Shown here piece by piece: positions 42,696 through 51,284 of a DNA stretch of 64,000 nucleotides. Source of the stretch: Salinibacillus aidingensis (GTDB taxonomy: Bacteria; Bacillota; Bacilli; Bacillales; Alkalibacillaceae). The position numbers and the translations under genes are program-made. Below the pieces are notes generated by a model, which worked only from the letters and a program-made list of their open reading frames with translations, searched no databases and was not told the origin of the DNA. How positions within the stretch are numbered: the stretch's first letter is position 1; every line of letters begins with the position of its first letter. The stretch spans positions 1-64,000 of the forward strand of contig NZ_BAAADO010000002.1 in NCBI RefSeq assembly GCF_039522525.1, in the 5' to 3' direction.

Positions 42696-43877
42696 TCATT
42701 CTCCTTTATATGCAATCGTTCCCCGACACAGACTGTATTGAATATTCAAATCATCATCTATGAGTAAAATATCTGCATCTTTCCCCTTCGAAATGCTTCC
42801 TTTCCGGTCATAAACATCGACTTGTTTTGCCGGATTCACAGCCGTCATTTTAATGATGTCCCGGATGTCTGCATCATTAATCTCGAGCATACGCTTGGCA
42901 GCATCCCGCATTTTTAAGATACTACCGGCCAATGTCCCGTTTTCCAGCACTGCTTTCCCATTCGAAACGATGACAGGCTGGCCTCCTAATTCGTAATCAC
43001 CATCCGGTAAACCTTTTGCCCGCATCGCATCGGTGATTAAAATTAACCGATCGCTACCGACATTCCGGTAAATTAATTGCAGCATTTCCGGAGCTACATG
43101 GACACCATCTGCAATCAATTCCGCTTGCAAATTCTCCAGCTGGAATGCGGCCCCTACAGCACCAATGTCCCGATGATGAATCCCATTCATTTGATTACAA
43201 AGGTGGGTTAATTGATGCAAGCCAAAAGGAATAGCTCTTTTTATTCCTTCAAAATTCGCATCTGTATGACCCGCAGAGACATTCACACCTTGGGAAGCCA
43301 ATTCCTGCATAAACGAACCATCCGTATCGTGCTCAGGGGCCATCGTAATGGTTCGAATCGTATTTCCGGACATCTCCTGCCATTTCTTAAACTTTTCTAA
43401 ATCCGGCTCTAAAATGTGTTCCTGAGGCTGAGCACCCGCTTTGGATTTCTCAACAAACGGACCTTCCAGATGCACACCAATCATCTCTGCATACCCGTCC
43501 TTCTGTTTATAATTCTCAGCATTGGCTAATGCTTTCTCAATGTTTTCTGTGGAGTTCGTCATCGTGGTAGCCAGAAAGCTTGTTGTCCCTTCTTTTGGTA
43601 AAAAGGACGCCATCGTATCCAATGCTTCCTCTGTGGAATCCATAGCGTCCGCTCCATATGCCCCGTGAATATGTCCGTCAATAAAGCCCGGAATCGCTGT
43701 CATTTCAGAGCCATCAATGATACGGGCATCTTCCGGTATGGTCTCACTTTCCTCGTTCATTCGATCAATTGATTGGATAACACCATTATTAATAAGGATG
43801 TTTCCATTAGAGATAGCTTCATCTTCTGTATAGATTGTTACATTTTTTATAAGCAAAGGTTGATTGCTCAATGTCAT
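42696..43877 (-). CDS. nagA: N-acetylglucosamine-6-phosphate deacetylase
   Basis: A 393-residue amidohydrolase. The metal motif is GFIDGHIHGAYG near 61-72, a metal Glu in GVHLEGPF, His ligands in VSAGHTDA and GLHQLTHLCNQM, and the catalytic Asp in LITDAMRAKG. It supplies glucosamine 6-phosphate to NagB. ATG 43877 is used, although TTG 43871 has better spacing (eight bases) from GGGGAG and could be the true start. The dre-like operator lies 25 bases upstream. Confidence 0.94.
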   Translation of the reverse strand: MTLSNQPLLIKNVTIYTEDEAISNGNILINNGVIQSIDRMNEESETIPEDARIIDGSEMTAIPGFIDGHIHGAYGADAMDSTEEALDTMASFLPKEGTTSFLATTMTNSTENIEKALANAENYKQKDGYAEMIGVHLEGPFVEKSKAGAQPQEHILEPDLEKFKKWQEMSGNTIRTITMAPEHDTDGSFMQELASQGVNVSAGHTDANFEGIKRAIPFGLHQLTHLCNQMNGIHHRDIGAVGAAFQLENLQAELIADGVHVAPEMLQLIYRNVGSDRLILITDAMRAKGLPDGDYELGGQPVIVSNGKAVLENGTLAGSILKMRDAAKRMLEINDADIRDIIKMTAVNPAKQVDVYDRKGSISKGKDADILLIDDDLNIQYSLCRGTIAYKGE

Positions 43878-43898
43878 TCTCCCCTTTCAAACACTTCT

Positions 43899-43914
43899 AG
43901 TGGTCTAGACCTCA
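43899..43914. promoter_or_regulatory. dre-like operator for NagR
   Basis: AGTGGTCTAGACCTCA contains the perfect palindrome GGTCTAGACC (43902-43911), the core of the NagR/DasR site. It lies in the divergent nagA/nagR intergenic region, placed to control both. Confidence 0.85.
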
Positions 43915-43984
43915 AGTTGTACATTTTTATAATTTTTTGATAAAATTTCTCATATTAAAAGACTTACATTAGGGGATGCTTAAG

Positions 43985-44713
43985 ATGATTAATAAAAATT
44001 CACCCATACCTATTTATTACCAGCTGGAACAGGAAATAAAGACATTTATCGAAAGCAATATATACGCACCTGGAGATTTTCTTCCCTCCGAACGTGAACT
44101 GGCAGAAAAGTACGAGATCAGCCGTATGACTGTACGACAGGCGATCAATAACCTGGTCAACGAAGGACTTCTATACCGTGAAAAAGGCAAAGGTACCTTT
44201 GTTGCTGAGAAAAAATTTGAACAGGACCTGTCCGGCCTTACCAGCTTCAGTGAAGAAATGAATAACCGTGGCTTAACGCCATCAAGCCAGCTGCTGAATT
44301 TTCAGCTGATGTACGCAGATCGCAAAGTTGCTGCTGCCTTAAACATAGATTCATCCGATTTAGTATATGAAATGAAACGCATACGCTTTGCAGATGATGA
44401 ACCTGTAGCCCTGGAATTCACTTACACACCGCAAAAAAGAATAGGTGAATTGACACAGGAAGATATTCATATGTCTTTTTATGAATTCATGGAAAATAAA
44501 CGCCAGTTCTCCATTGCATATGGCGATCAGTCCATTGAAGCATCTCTTGCCAATGAAGAAGAAATTCAGCTGCTAAAAATTGATCATGGAGATCCAGTAC
44601 TCGTTATTCAACGGACGACCTATCTGGAAGGCGAAAATACACCCATTGAATATACAAAATCAGTTTACAGGGCCGATAAATACAAGTTTAATATTCGAAT
44701 GCCCCGGAGTTAG
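43985..44713 (+). CDS. nagR: GntR/HutC-family repressor NagR (YvoA-like)
   Basis: A 242-residue regulator. The N-terminal winged HTH (PSERELAEKYEISRMTVRQA near 35-54) opens with the family start NKNSPIPIYYQLEQEIK. A C-terminal UTRA effector domain has ALEFTYTP and LVIQRTTYLEGENTPIEYTKS. It binds glucosamine 6-phosphate or its N-acetyl form and releases dre sites. ATG 43985 is chosen because AGGGG lies nine bases upstream; an ATG three codons earlier is too close. Confidence 0.93.
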   Translation: MINKNSPIPIYYQLEQEIKTFIESNIYAPGDFLPSERELAEKYEISRMTVRQAINNLVNEGLLYREKGKGTFVAEKKFEQDLSGLTSFSEEMNNRGLTPSSQLLNFQLMYADRKVAAALNIDSSDLVYEMKRIRFADDEPVALEFTYTPQKRIGELTQEDIHMSFYEFMENKRQFSIAYGDQSIEASLANEEEIQLLKIDHGDPVLVIQRTTYLEGENTPIEYTKSVYRADKYKFNIRMPRS

Positions 44714-44947
44714 GTGGATTTATCCCTATCATCCGATTCGAATGTATGCTTGATTTGAAGGACTCATTTAGTAGCTTCCCCCATAAGTCCACTCCTACAA
44801 TATCTTGTTTCATTTTTATTTTAACGCCTTACAGGTTAAAAATCAAACTAGAAGTATACATGTCTATACCAGTTATGTGATATCTCACTTTTTTTATAAG
44901 AAACTTCACTCACTTAATGTCATCTACCGGATGGTCTTATTACCAAA
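44714..44947. other. Intergenic region after nagR
   Basis: I see no gene, repeat or regulatory element here besides the terminator that follows at 44948. Confidence 0.6.
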
Positions 44948-44985
44948 AATAGAGACGGTAATGATAAAACATTACCGTCTCTATT
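44948..44985. terminator. Bidirectional terminator between nagR and the protease gene
   Basis: AATAGAGACGGTAATG and CATTACCGTCTCTATT form a perfect 16-bp stem with a six-base loop between convergent genes. Confidence 0.85.
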
Positions 44986-45021
44986 AAAGATGAAAACTTG
45001 CTTTACTTTAAAGAAGTAGTA

Positions 45022-46671
45022 TTAATAGATTCCAACCTGATCAAAGCCATCTTTTACAGCCATTACTTCCTCGCTGCTCTCCCCATATAAATCTTCTGCT
45101 GACTGTACGATTGCCTTCCTTGCATCACTGAAGTTGGAAGTTGGTGTTAAATAGGTGGTCAGGGCACGATAATAAATGTGGCCGAGCTTGTCCTTTCCAA
45201 GCTGTTCACCAATGAGATAGGCAGCGTGATTAGTGATGGATGAATTAATATGAACCCCGCCATTATCAATATCAAGTGGCAGATCATAAAATTCATTCAT
45301 ATGTTCAGGATACTGGCCATCACCAAAAGGAGCGATGTCATCAGATACCGGATACTTATCAGGGTTACTTAAGCTGCGCAAAGATGTCCGGCCACTTTCT
45401 TTTGCTTCAGAAGCCATGATATCCTCCCCAACTTCCCAATCATCCGCATCAATAAGAGCGCCAAACACGTCGGCAAAGGACTCATTAAGAGCACCGGATT
45501 GATTACGATAATTCAGGTTAGCTGAGTGAGTGATGACTCCATGGGTCATTTCATGTGCGGCCACATCAAGACCTGCGGATAAAGGAACCATAAATTCACC
45601 ATCTCCGTCACCATAAGTCATAAAGCGGCCATTCCAGAAAGCATTGTTATAGTTTTCACCAAAATGAACATAGGAGATAATCGGCATTCCTTCCCCATCC
45701 AGAGAGTTTCGGTCATGTTCATTTAAATAATAGTCATATACCTTTTCAGAATTATAGTGAGCATCCACGGCTGGGCTAGCATAATCAGACACCCATGCGT
45801 TACTATTATTTTCAAAAAGATCACCTGTATTATGGTCAAATGTGTAAATACCCTCTAAATTCTGATGAGTTTCGTCGTAGAGTTTAAAAACACTCTCCTG
45901 TCCAGATTGTGTTTCTTTTGTCGTATGAAGAGTTCGCTGTTCTCCATGAACCCCTTGTCCAATTCCATTTATCGCTTTTTTCTTCATGTCATCGGCATGC
46001 AATAACGCATTATACTGATCGACAACTTCTCCTGTATTCGCATCCACAAATACAAACCAGTTTCCAGGTTGATCACCGAGGAAGTTTAAGTTTACTTTGT
46101 ACGTTAACGTATTTTGGCCTTCAAAGGTATAGACCACTAGTTCTGAAGTTGGCTTATAGGTTAGAGATTCAGGTGCTTTGACAGCTGACTTTGCAATGGT
46201 TACGGCTTCACTTGCTGTTAAATCGGCATTTGTTTTTACATCAGCATTTTTTACCGCCTGATTGTGATGCCCATTCACCGCAACCACTTCATTCTGTTTA
46301 TTGAAGTGAACGATAATTTCCGTTCCCTCAACAGGTACATCCTTTTCTGTCTGCTGGAAGCGAACGTGAGTCATACCCAGCTTATCCTTTTGAACATTTT
46401 TCACCTTAAAATTTTTCTTCGGGTTCCTGATCCCCAGCTTTTTCTCATTTTCAGCCAAATAATTAAGAGCATGTTGCGAGGAGCTGCCTTTTTGCTTCTC
46501 AGCCAGTTTCTCTTCTACAAACAGGGGAACATTCGCATTTTGATTCCACACAGTCCCGCTTTCTGCCTTTGCTGTTTCCAGAGAGTTCTGCGGCTGAGCC
46601 AGTACACTATTCGCAGATCCTAAAACAACCGCTGACGATAGAATAATTGGTAGTACAAACCTTTTTTTCAA
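45022..46671 (-). CDS. Secreted M4 neutral metalloprotease (bacillolysin/thermolysin family)
   Basis: A 549-residue preproenzyme. The signal peptide ends near SVLAQ (residue 25), a FTP/PepSY propeptide spans about 30-225, and the mature M4 domain carries the zinc motif HEMTH (H373, E374, H377) with third ligand E397 in NESFADVFG and the C-terminal His in NGGVHINSS. TTG 46671 lies seven bases after GGAGG. It is on the minus strand and alone. Like npr-type enzymes it may answer to DegU, encoded earlier in the window, but no site was identified. Confidence 0.95.
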   Translation of the reverse strand: MKKRFVLPIILSSAVVLGSANSVLAQPQNSLETAKAESGTVWNQNANVPLFVEEKLAEKQKGSSSQHALNYLAENEKKLGIRNPKKNFKVKNVQKDKLGMTHVRFQQTEKDVPVEGTEIIVHFNKQNEVVAVNGHHNQAVKNADVKTNADLTASEAVTIAKSAVKAPESLTYKPTSELVVYTFEGQNTLTYKVNLNFLGDQPGNWFVFVDANTGEVVDQYNALLHADDMKKKAINGIGQGVHGEQRTLHTTKETQSGQESVFKLYDETHQNLEGIYTFDHNTGDLFENNSNAWVSDYASPAVDAHYNSEKVYDYYLNEHDRNSLDGEGMPIISYVHFGENYNNAFWNGRFMTYGDGDGEFMVPLSAGLDVAAHEMTHGVITHSANLNYRNQSGALNESFADVFGALIDADDWEVGEDIMASEAKESGRTSLRSLSNPDKYPVSDDIAPFGDGQYPEHMNEFYDLPLDIDNGGVHINSSITNHAAYLIGEQLGKDKLGHIYYRALTTYLTPTSNFSDARKAIVQSAEDLYGESSEEVMAVKDGFDQVGIY

Positions 46672-46881
46672 ATAAATACCTCCTTTGATTTATGAACTAT
46701 ATTATAGAATAATAGTTTATCTATTGCATGATTATTTTGAATTGTTTTTATTTTACAAACTATTATAAATTTCCTGGTTTAATAGTCTTAGTAGAAGGTT
46801 AAGTGAATGCGCGTAGGATTTAGTAGTGGTGGGATGTGTGCGGGATCCTTAAAGTTATTCTGAAATATAATAAAGGAGGAC

Positions 46882-46910
46882 AAAAAAATACACCTGCAAA
46901 TTCAGGTGTA
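46882..46910 (-). terminator. Terminator of the aldehyde dehydrogenase-DUF779 operon
   Basis: TACACCTG and CAGGTGTA flank a six-base loop, followed by T7 on the minus strand, directly after the DUF779 stop codon. Confidence 0.85.
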
Positions 46911-47243
46911 CTAGAGAACCTTTGATCTTGTTAAAAATCGTTTGCCTTCAGGGCCCTCCAGAGAGAACATTCCCCCACGTCCATCAACCACGTCAATAAT
47001 CAACTGGGTGTGCTTCCAGTACTCATATTGATCTTTGGAGATGTAAAAAGGGGTATCTCCAATCGTCCCTATTTTTACATCTGAATTCCCTGTTCGAAAC
47101 TCATCCCGGGGATAGCACATCGGCGAACTTCCATCACAGCAGCCACCGGATTGATGAAACATCAGCGGCCCGTGCTGCTCTTTTAAGCTCTCAATCAGTT
47201 CAAGCGCGGCATCCGTGGCCACTACTCTTTCCTTCTCCGTCAT
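46911..47243 (-). CDS. DUF779 protein, partner of aldehyde dehydrogenase
   Basis: A 110-residue DUF779-family protein with the Cys-rich motif HQSGGCCDGSSPMC near 30-43 and a C-terminal VDVVDGRGGMFSLEGPEGKRF-like block (about 84-104, position guide). The family is regularly encoded next to acetaldehyde dehydrogenases, as here; the function is not established. AAGGATGTG precedes ATG 47243, 96 bases after the dehydrogenase gene. Confidence 0.88.
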   Translation of the reverse strand: MTEKERVVATDAALELIESLKEQHGPLMFHQSGGCCDGSSPMCYPRDEFRTGNSDVKIGTIGDTPFYISKDQYEYWKHTQLIIDVVDGRGGMFSLEGPEGKRFLTRSKVL

Positions 47244-47339
47244 TTTTCACATCCTTTCTTAAAGGATTTTATGGTAGCTGAGTTTTCAGGATAGGGGGAG
47301 CCACAGTCGACTCCCCCTGTTAAAGACACACAAGGTTAA

Positions 47340-48860
47340 TTAAAATAATCCTTGAGCGTCCTTGCTATAGCTTACGAGCAGGTTCTTTGTTTGTTGATAG
47401 TGTGAGAGCATCATTTGGTGATTTTCACGCCCAATTCCGGACTTTTTATAACCGCCAAATGCTGCATGGGCAGGATAAGCATGGTAGCAGTTCGTCCAGA
47501 CACGTCCGGCTTCAATTCCTCGTCCAAAACGGTAAGCCTTGTGGAAATCTCTTGTCCATACACCTGCACCAAGGCCATAAAGGGTGTCATTGGCAATATC
47601 AAGGGCTTCTTCATCATCTTTAAAGGTAGTTACGGATAGAACCGGTCCGAAAATCTCCTCCTGGAAGATGCGCATCTTATTGTTTCCTTTAAAAATGGTT
47701 GGCTTGACATAGAATCCTTTTTCAAGGCCTCCGTCCAGGTAGTTCCGTTCACCGCCAACAAGCACCTCTGCTCCCTCCTGCTTGCCAATATCCAGGTAGG
47801 AGGTGATTTTTTCCATTTGCTCTGTTGAAGCCTGGGCGCCCATCATTGTTTCTGTATCCAGTGGATGACCGATTTTAATTTCGTTCACCCGTTTTAATGC
47901 TTTTTCCATGAACTTATCGTAAATGGATTCGTGGATCAACGCACGGGATGGGCACGTACATACCTCCCCCTGATTCAGGGCAAACATAACCATACCTTCA
48001 ATCGCTTTATCCAAGAAGGCATCGTCTTTATCCATCACATCGTCAAAGAAAATATTTGGTGACTTGCCTCCCAGCTCGAGGGTAACCGGGATAATATTCT
48101 CTGAAGCATACTGCATAATTAACCGGCCAGTAGTGGTTTCTCCGGTGAAGGCGATTTTTGCAATTCGATCATGTGAGGCTAATGGTTTACCAGCTTCCAC
48201 ACCAAAACCATTGACGACATTTACCACACCAGCTGGCAGCAGATCCTGAATCAGCTCTAAGAACACATGGATAGAGGCAGGGGTTTGCTCAGCAGGCTTC
48301 ATGACTACACAGTTTCCGGCGGCAAGGGCAGGAGCCAGCTTCCACGTTGCCATCAAAAGCGGGAAGTTCCACGGAATAATCTGCCCTACCACACCGAGTG
48401 GCTCATGGAAATGATAGGCGACAGTATCATCATCAATCTGGCTAATGCCTCCCTCCTGGGCACGGATGGCACCTGCAAAATAGCGGTAATGATCCACGGC
48501 CAGTGGAAGATCAGCAGCCAATGTTTCTCGTACAGCCTTTCCGTTATCCCATGTTTCAGCTACCGCCAGCGTTTCCAGGTTCTCTTCCATGCGATCAGCA
48601 ATTTTGTTGAGGATGTTGGCTCTTTCTGTTGGTGAGGTTTTCATCCAGCTCGCTGCCGCTTCATGGGCAGCATCTACGGCCATATCAACATCCTCTGCTG
48701 TTGAACGGGCGATTTCACAAAAAACTTCCCCAGTTACCGGCGATACATTTTCGAAATACTTCCCCTTTACCGGAGCCTTCCACTCACCCCCGATAAAATT
48801 GTCATAACGCTCCCGAAACTCAACGACTGCACCAGGATGATTCGGCGCTTCATACTTCAT
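47340..48860 (-). CDS. NAD-dependent aldehyde dehydrogenase (acetaldehyde type)
   Basis: A 506-residue class-3-like ALDH. Conserved IIPWNFPLLMATWKLAPALA, the catalytic Glu in TLELGGKSPNIFF, and the active-site Cys in NQGEVCTCPSRAL are seen; the CTC motif is characteristic of the AldA/ExaC group. It oxidises acetaldehyde or related aldehydes to acids. GGAGGAATTTTTA precedes ATG 48860. It forms an operon with the DUF779 gene. Confidence 0.94.
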   Translation of the reverse strand: MKYEAPNHPGAVVEFRERYDNFIGGEWKAPVKGKYFENVSPVTGEVFCEIARSTAEDVDMAVDAAHEAAASWMKTSPTERANILNKIADRMEENLETLAVAETWDNGKAVRETLAADLPLAVDHYRYFAGAIRAQEGGISQIDDDTVAYHFHEPLGVVGQIIPWNFPLLMATWKLAPALAAGNCVVMKPAEQTPASIHVFLELIQDLLPAGVVNVVNGFGVEAGKPLASHDRIAKIAFTGETTTGRLIMQYASENIIPVTLELGGKSPNIFFDDVMDKDDAFLDKAIEGMVMFALNQGEVCTCPSRALIHESIYDKFMEKALKRVNEIKIGHPLDTETMMGAQASTEQMEKITSYLDIGKQEGAEVLVGGERNYLDGGLEKGFYVKPTIFKGNNKMRIFQEEIFGPVLSVTTFKDDEEALDIANDTLYGLGAGVWTRDFHKAYRFGRGIEAGRVWTNCYHAYPAHAAFGGYKKSGIGRENHQMMLSHYQQTKNLLVSYSKDAQGLF

Positions 48861-48968
48861 TAAAAATTCCTCCCTTTCCTGAAATCAGTTATAGATGTAA
48901 TAACTTGGACAAAAGATGATCTATATTACATATATTAGAAAAGGGATGGAATTATTCGTAAAATCGTA

Positions 48969-49046
48969 TGGTGCCTGTCACGCCCCGGATTTTGTCGAAT
49001 AGCCTTATGGTGATGGTGCCTGTCACGCCCCGAATTGTGTCGAATA
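48969..49046 (+). repeat. REP family B, two tandem units
   Basis: GGTGCCTGTCACGCCCCG followed by ATTTTGTCGAATA (48969-49001), and again with ATTGTGTCGAATA (49013-49046). Period is about 44-45 bases. Each unit has an imperfect GGTGCCTGTCACG hairpin. An inverted relative is at 49325. Confidence 0.75.
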
Positions 49047-49155
49047 ATATTTAAATGGCTGGGCAATGGGGTGTATAAAGGACAGAGCAATCCGGAAAAA
49101 TTGAGGTAATGGCCTTCATAAAATCATTGAAGAACATCATAAGGCTTAAGTAAAG

Positions 49156-49194
49156 TGGAAGTGGCCTTAATCACATTGATGAAGGCCACTTCCA
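49156..49194. other. Hairpin of unknown role
   Basis: TGGAAGTGGCCTT and AAGGCCACTTCCA form a perfect 13-bp stem around a 13-base loop. It does not abut a gene, and no T run follows. Confidence 0.6.
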
Positions 49195-49263
49195 TACAAA
49201 AACAAAAGAAATATGGTCTTCACTCCTGGAAAAACGACTGCATTGTGCTTTAATATCGGAACC

Positions 49264-49296
49264 AAAAATGCCTGGATCATTTGAAATCCAGGCATT
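49264..49296 (-). terminator. Probable terminator downstream of pgcA
   Basis: AATGCCTGGAT and ATCCAGGCATT make an 11-bp stem, followed by TTTTT on the minus strand. It lies 75 bases after the pgcA stop codon, beyond the inverted REP-B unit. Confidence 0.7.
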
Positions 49297-49324
49297 CTTC
49301 ATGGAATATTCTCAAGTCGACATT

Positions 49325-49378
49325 TATCGACAATATCCGGGTGGTGCCAGGCACCTACTCCAGCTGGCACCTACTCCA
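49325..49378 (-). repeat. REP family B, inverted unit joined to the end of pgcA
   Basis: TATCGACAATATCCGGG, then GGTGCCAGGCACC, corresponds to the reverse complement of the units at 48969. It is followed by GGCACCTACTCCA twice (49350-49362, 49366-49378); the second copy contains the pgcA stop codon. Confidence 0.7.
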
Positions 49379-51089
49379 CCCTCTTCAGCACCGCATCTTT
49401 CACTTGCTCAAGCCGCTGTTCACTTTCTTCTCGTGTTGCGCCTCTCACTCCAAAGTAAAACTTAATTTTAGGCTCGGTTCCTGATGGACGCAGACAGCAC
49501 CAGCAGTCATCTTCCAGTAAAAACTTCACAACGTTGGATTTTGGTAAATCAATCGTTTCCACACTACGATCCGCTAAGTACGTACGCTCTGATGTCGCAT
49601 AATCTTCAACAGCTTGAACCTTTAAATCACCCGCTTTTTCAAGGGGATGTTCACGGAAATCAGCCATCATCTGTTCAATCTGCTCTGTTCCGGAAATTCC
49701 CTTAAGCGTAATGGAATGTAGGTCCTCTAAGTAGTAGCCATGACGCTGATAAATTTCATCAAGAGCATCAAAAAGGGTTTTCCCTTTAGATTTCCAGTAA
49801 GCGGCCAGTTCAGCAGCCATCATCGCAGCCTGAACGGCGTCTTTATCCCGGGCAAAGTCACTGATTAAATAGCCGTAGCTTTCTTCATAACCAAACAGGA
49901 ACTGATGGGCTCCTGTCTTCTCAAATTCGAGGATTTTTTCTCCAATAAATTTAAAACCTGTCAGAGTATCCAGCGTATCCACTCCATAATAGGCGGCCAC
50001 TGCTCGTCCCAATTCTGAAGTCACGATTGTTTTAATCATTATGCCATTGTCAGGTAATGGGGTTTTATTGGCTAAAATATAGTCGAGCATGAGACTGCCC
50101 AGCTGATTTCCTGTTAAAACGGTATATTCACCATCAGAGCCTCTCACTGCCACACCTAATCGGTCAGCATCCGGATCGGTTCCAATTAAAATATCCGCAT
50201 TTTCCTTTTTCCCATACTCAATCGCGAGTGTAAAAGCCTGGTGCTCTTCAGGATTGGGTGAATCCACCGTTGAAAACTCAGGGTCCGGTTTGGCCTGCTC
50301 TTCCACAATGGTCACCTGATGAAAGCCCAGCTGATCCAGACCCTCTTTTACAAATTGATAGGCAGTGCCATGTAAAGGAGTAAACACAATCTTTAAGTCA
50401 TCCGCCTGACTCTGAATAACATCAGGATTTAACGTAATGGATTTTAAATGACTCAGATAGGCTTCATCAACAGCATCATCCATCCATTGGAGCAATCCCT
50501 TTTCCTCTAATTCTGACTGTTCGACAATTTCGATGGCTAACTCATTATCTACGGCATTAACTTCCTCTACAATGCTCTCAGCCTGTGCGGGAGGTACCTG
50601 CCCTCCGTCTTCATTGTAAACCTTAAACCCATTATATTCCGGCGGGTTGTGACTTGCCGTAATGACGACTCCTGCAGCTGTCCCCAGATGACGAACAGAA
50701 AAGGAAAGCACAGGAGTAGGACGTAACGACGTAAACAAATACGTTTTAATTCCATGGGCACCCATGACCTTAGCAACTTCTAAGGAAAATTCAGGTGACT
50801 GATGACGGGAATCATGGGCCACCACAACCCCTTGCTTTTTCGCTTCTTCTCCTTGGTTTTCTATGTATTTAGCTAGTCCTTCAGCCGCTTTACGAATGGT
50901 ATAGATATTCATTCGATTAATTCCTGGGCCAAGCTCCCCGCGCATCCCGCCTGTCCCAAATGTGAGCGGTTTATAAAATGCTTCTTCTAAACGGGTCTCA
51001 TTTGAAGATAATTCATCCAGCTGCTGACGCAAATCAGGATCAAGTTCCTTAAATTCCTTCCACCGCTGATAATCATCCTTCCACGCCAT
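49371..51089 (-). CDS. pgcA: Phosphoglucomutase/phosphomannomutase (PgcA)
   Basis: A 572-residue alpha-D-phosphohexomutase. The catalytic phosphoserine loop is VVITASHNPPEYNGFK near 138-153, the metal loop GTDPDADRLGVAV near 300-312, the sugar loop FGYEESYGYL, and the phosphate-binding C-terminus RPSGTEPKIKFYF. It makes glucose 1-phosphate for UDP-glucose and cell-wall polymers, linking to the gal and LCP functions of the window. AGGAGGAGATTAA precedes ATG 51089. The last codons overlap a REP-B-associated direct repeat. Confidence 0.95.
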   Translation of the reverse strand: MAWKDDYQRWKEFKELDPDLRQQLDELSSNETRLEEAFYKPLTFGTGGMRGELGPGINRMNIYTIRKAAEGLAKYIENQGEEAKKQGVVVAHDSRHQSPEFSLEVAKVMGAHGIKTYLFTSLRPTPVLSFSVRHLGTAAGVVITASHNPPEYNGFKVYNEDGGQVPPAQAESIVEEVNAVDNELAIEIVEQSELEEKGLLQWMDDAVDEAYLSHLKSITLNPDVIQSQADDLKIVFTPLHGTAYQFVKEGLDQLGFHQVTIVEEQAKPDPEFSTVDSPNPEEHQAFTLAIEYGKKENADILIGTDPDADRLGVAVRGSDGEYTVLTGNQLGSLMLDYILANKTPLPDNGIMIKTIVTSELGRAVAAYYGVDTLDTLTGFKFIGEKILEFEKTGAHQFLFGYEESYGYLISDFARDKDAVQAAMMAAELAAYWKSKGKTLFDALDEIYQRHGYYLEDLHSITLKGISGTEQIEQMMADFREHPLEKAGDLKVQAVEDYATSERTYLADRSVETIDLPKSNVVKFLLEDDCWCCLRPSGTEPKIKFYFGVRGATREESEQRLEQVKDAVLKRVE

Positions 51090-51284
51090 TTAATCTCCTC
51101 CTGTTAACAACTCAAGTATATGATTAATATGATAATTATTTTTATTTTAGCATCTATTGTAGACCACCACCACCCCTGGATAGAACGCTATAATAACTGA
51201 AATTTTGCAACATTCGGAAGACATAACCCCCAATTCATGCTACCATTAAACGTAGCATTAAATCATACAAAAGGAGGATGTCTA

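Larger units (their letters stand above)
48861..49370. other. Repeat-rich intergenic region between pgcA and the aldehyde dehydrogenase
   Basis: 510 bases with no gene. Contents: two direct REP-B units (48969, 49013), one inverted REP-B unit (49325-49354), a hairpin at 49156-49194 and the pgcA terminator at 49264-49296. Confidence 0.75.
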
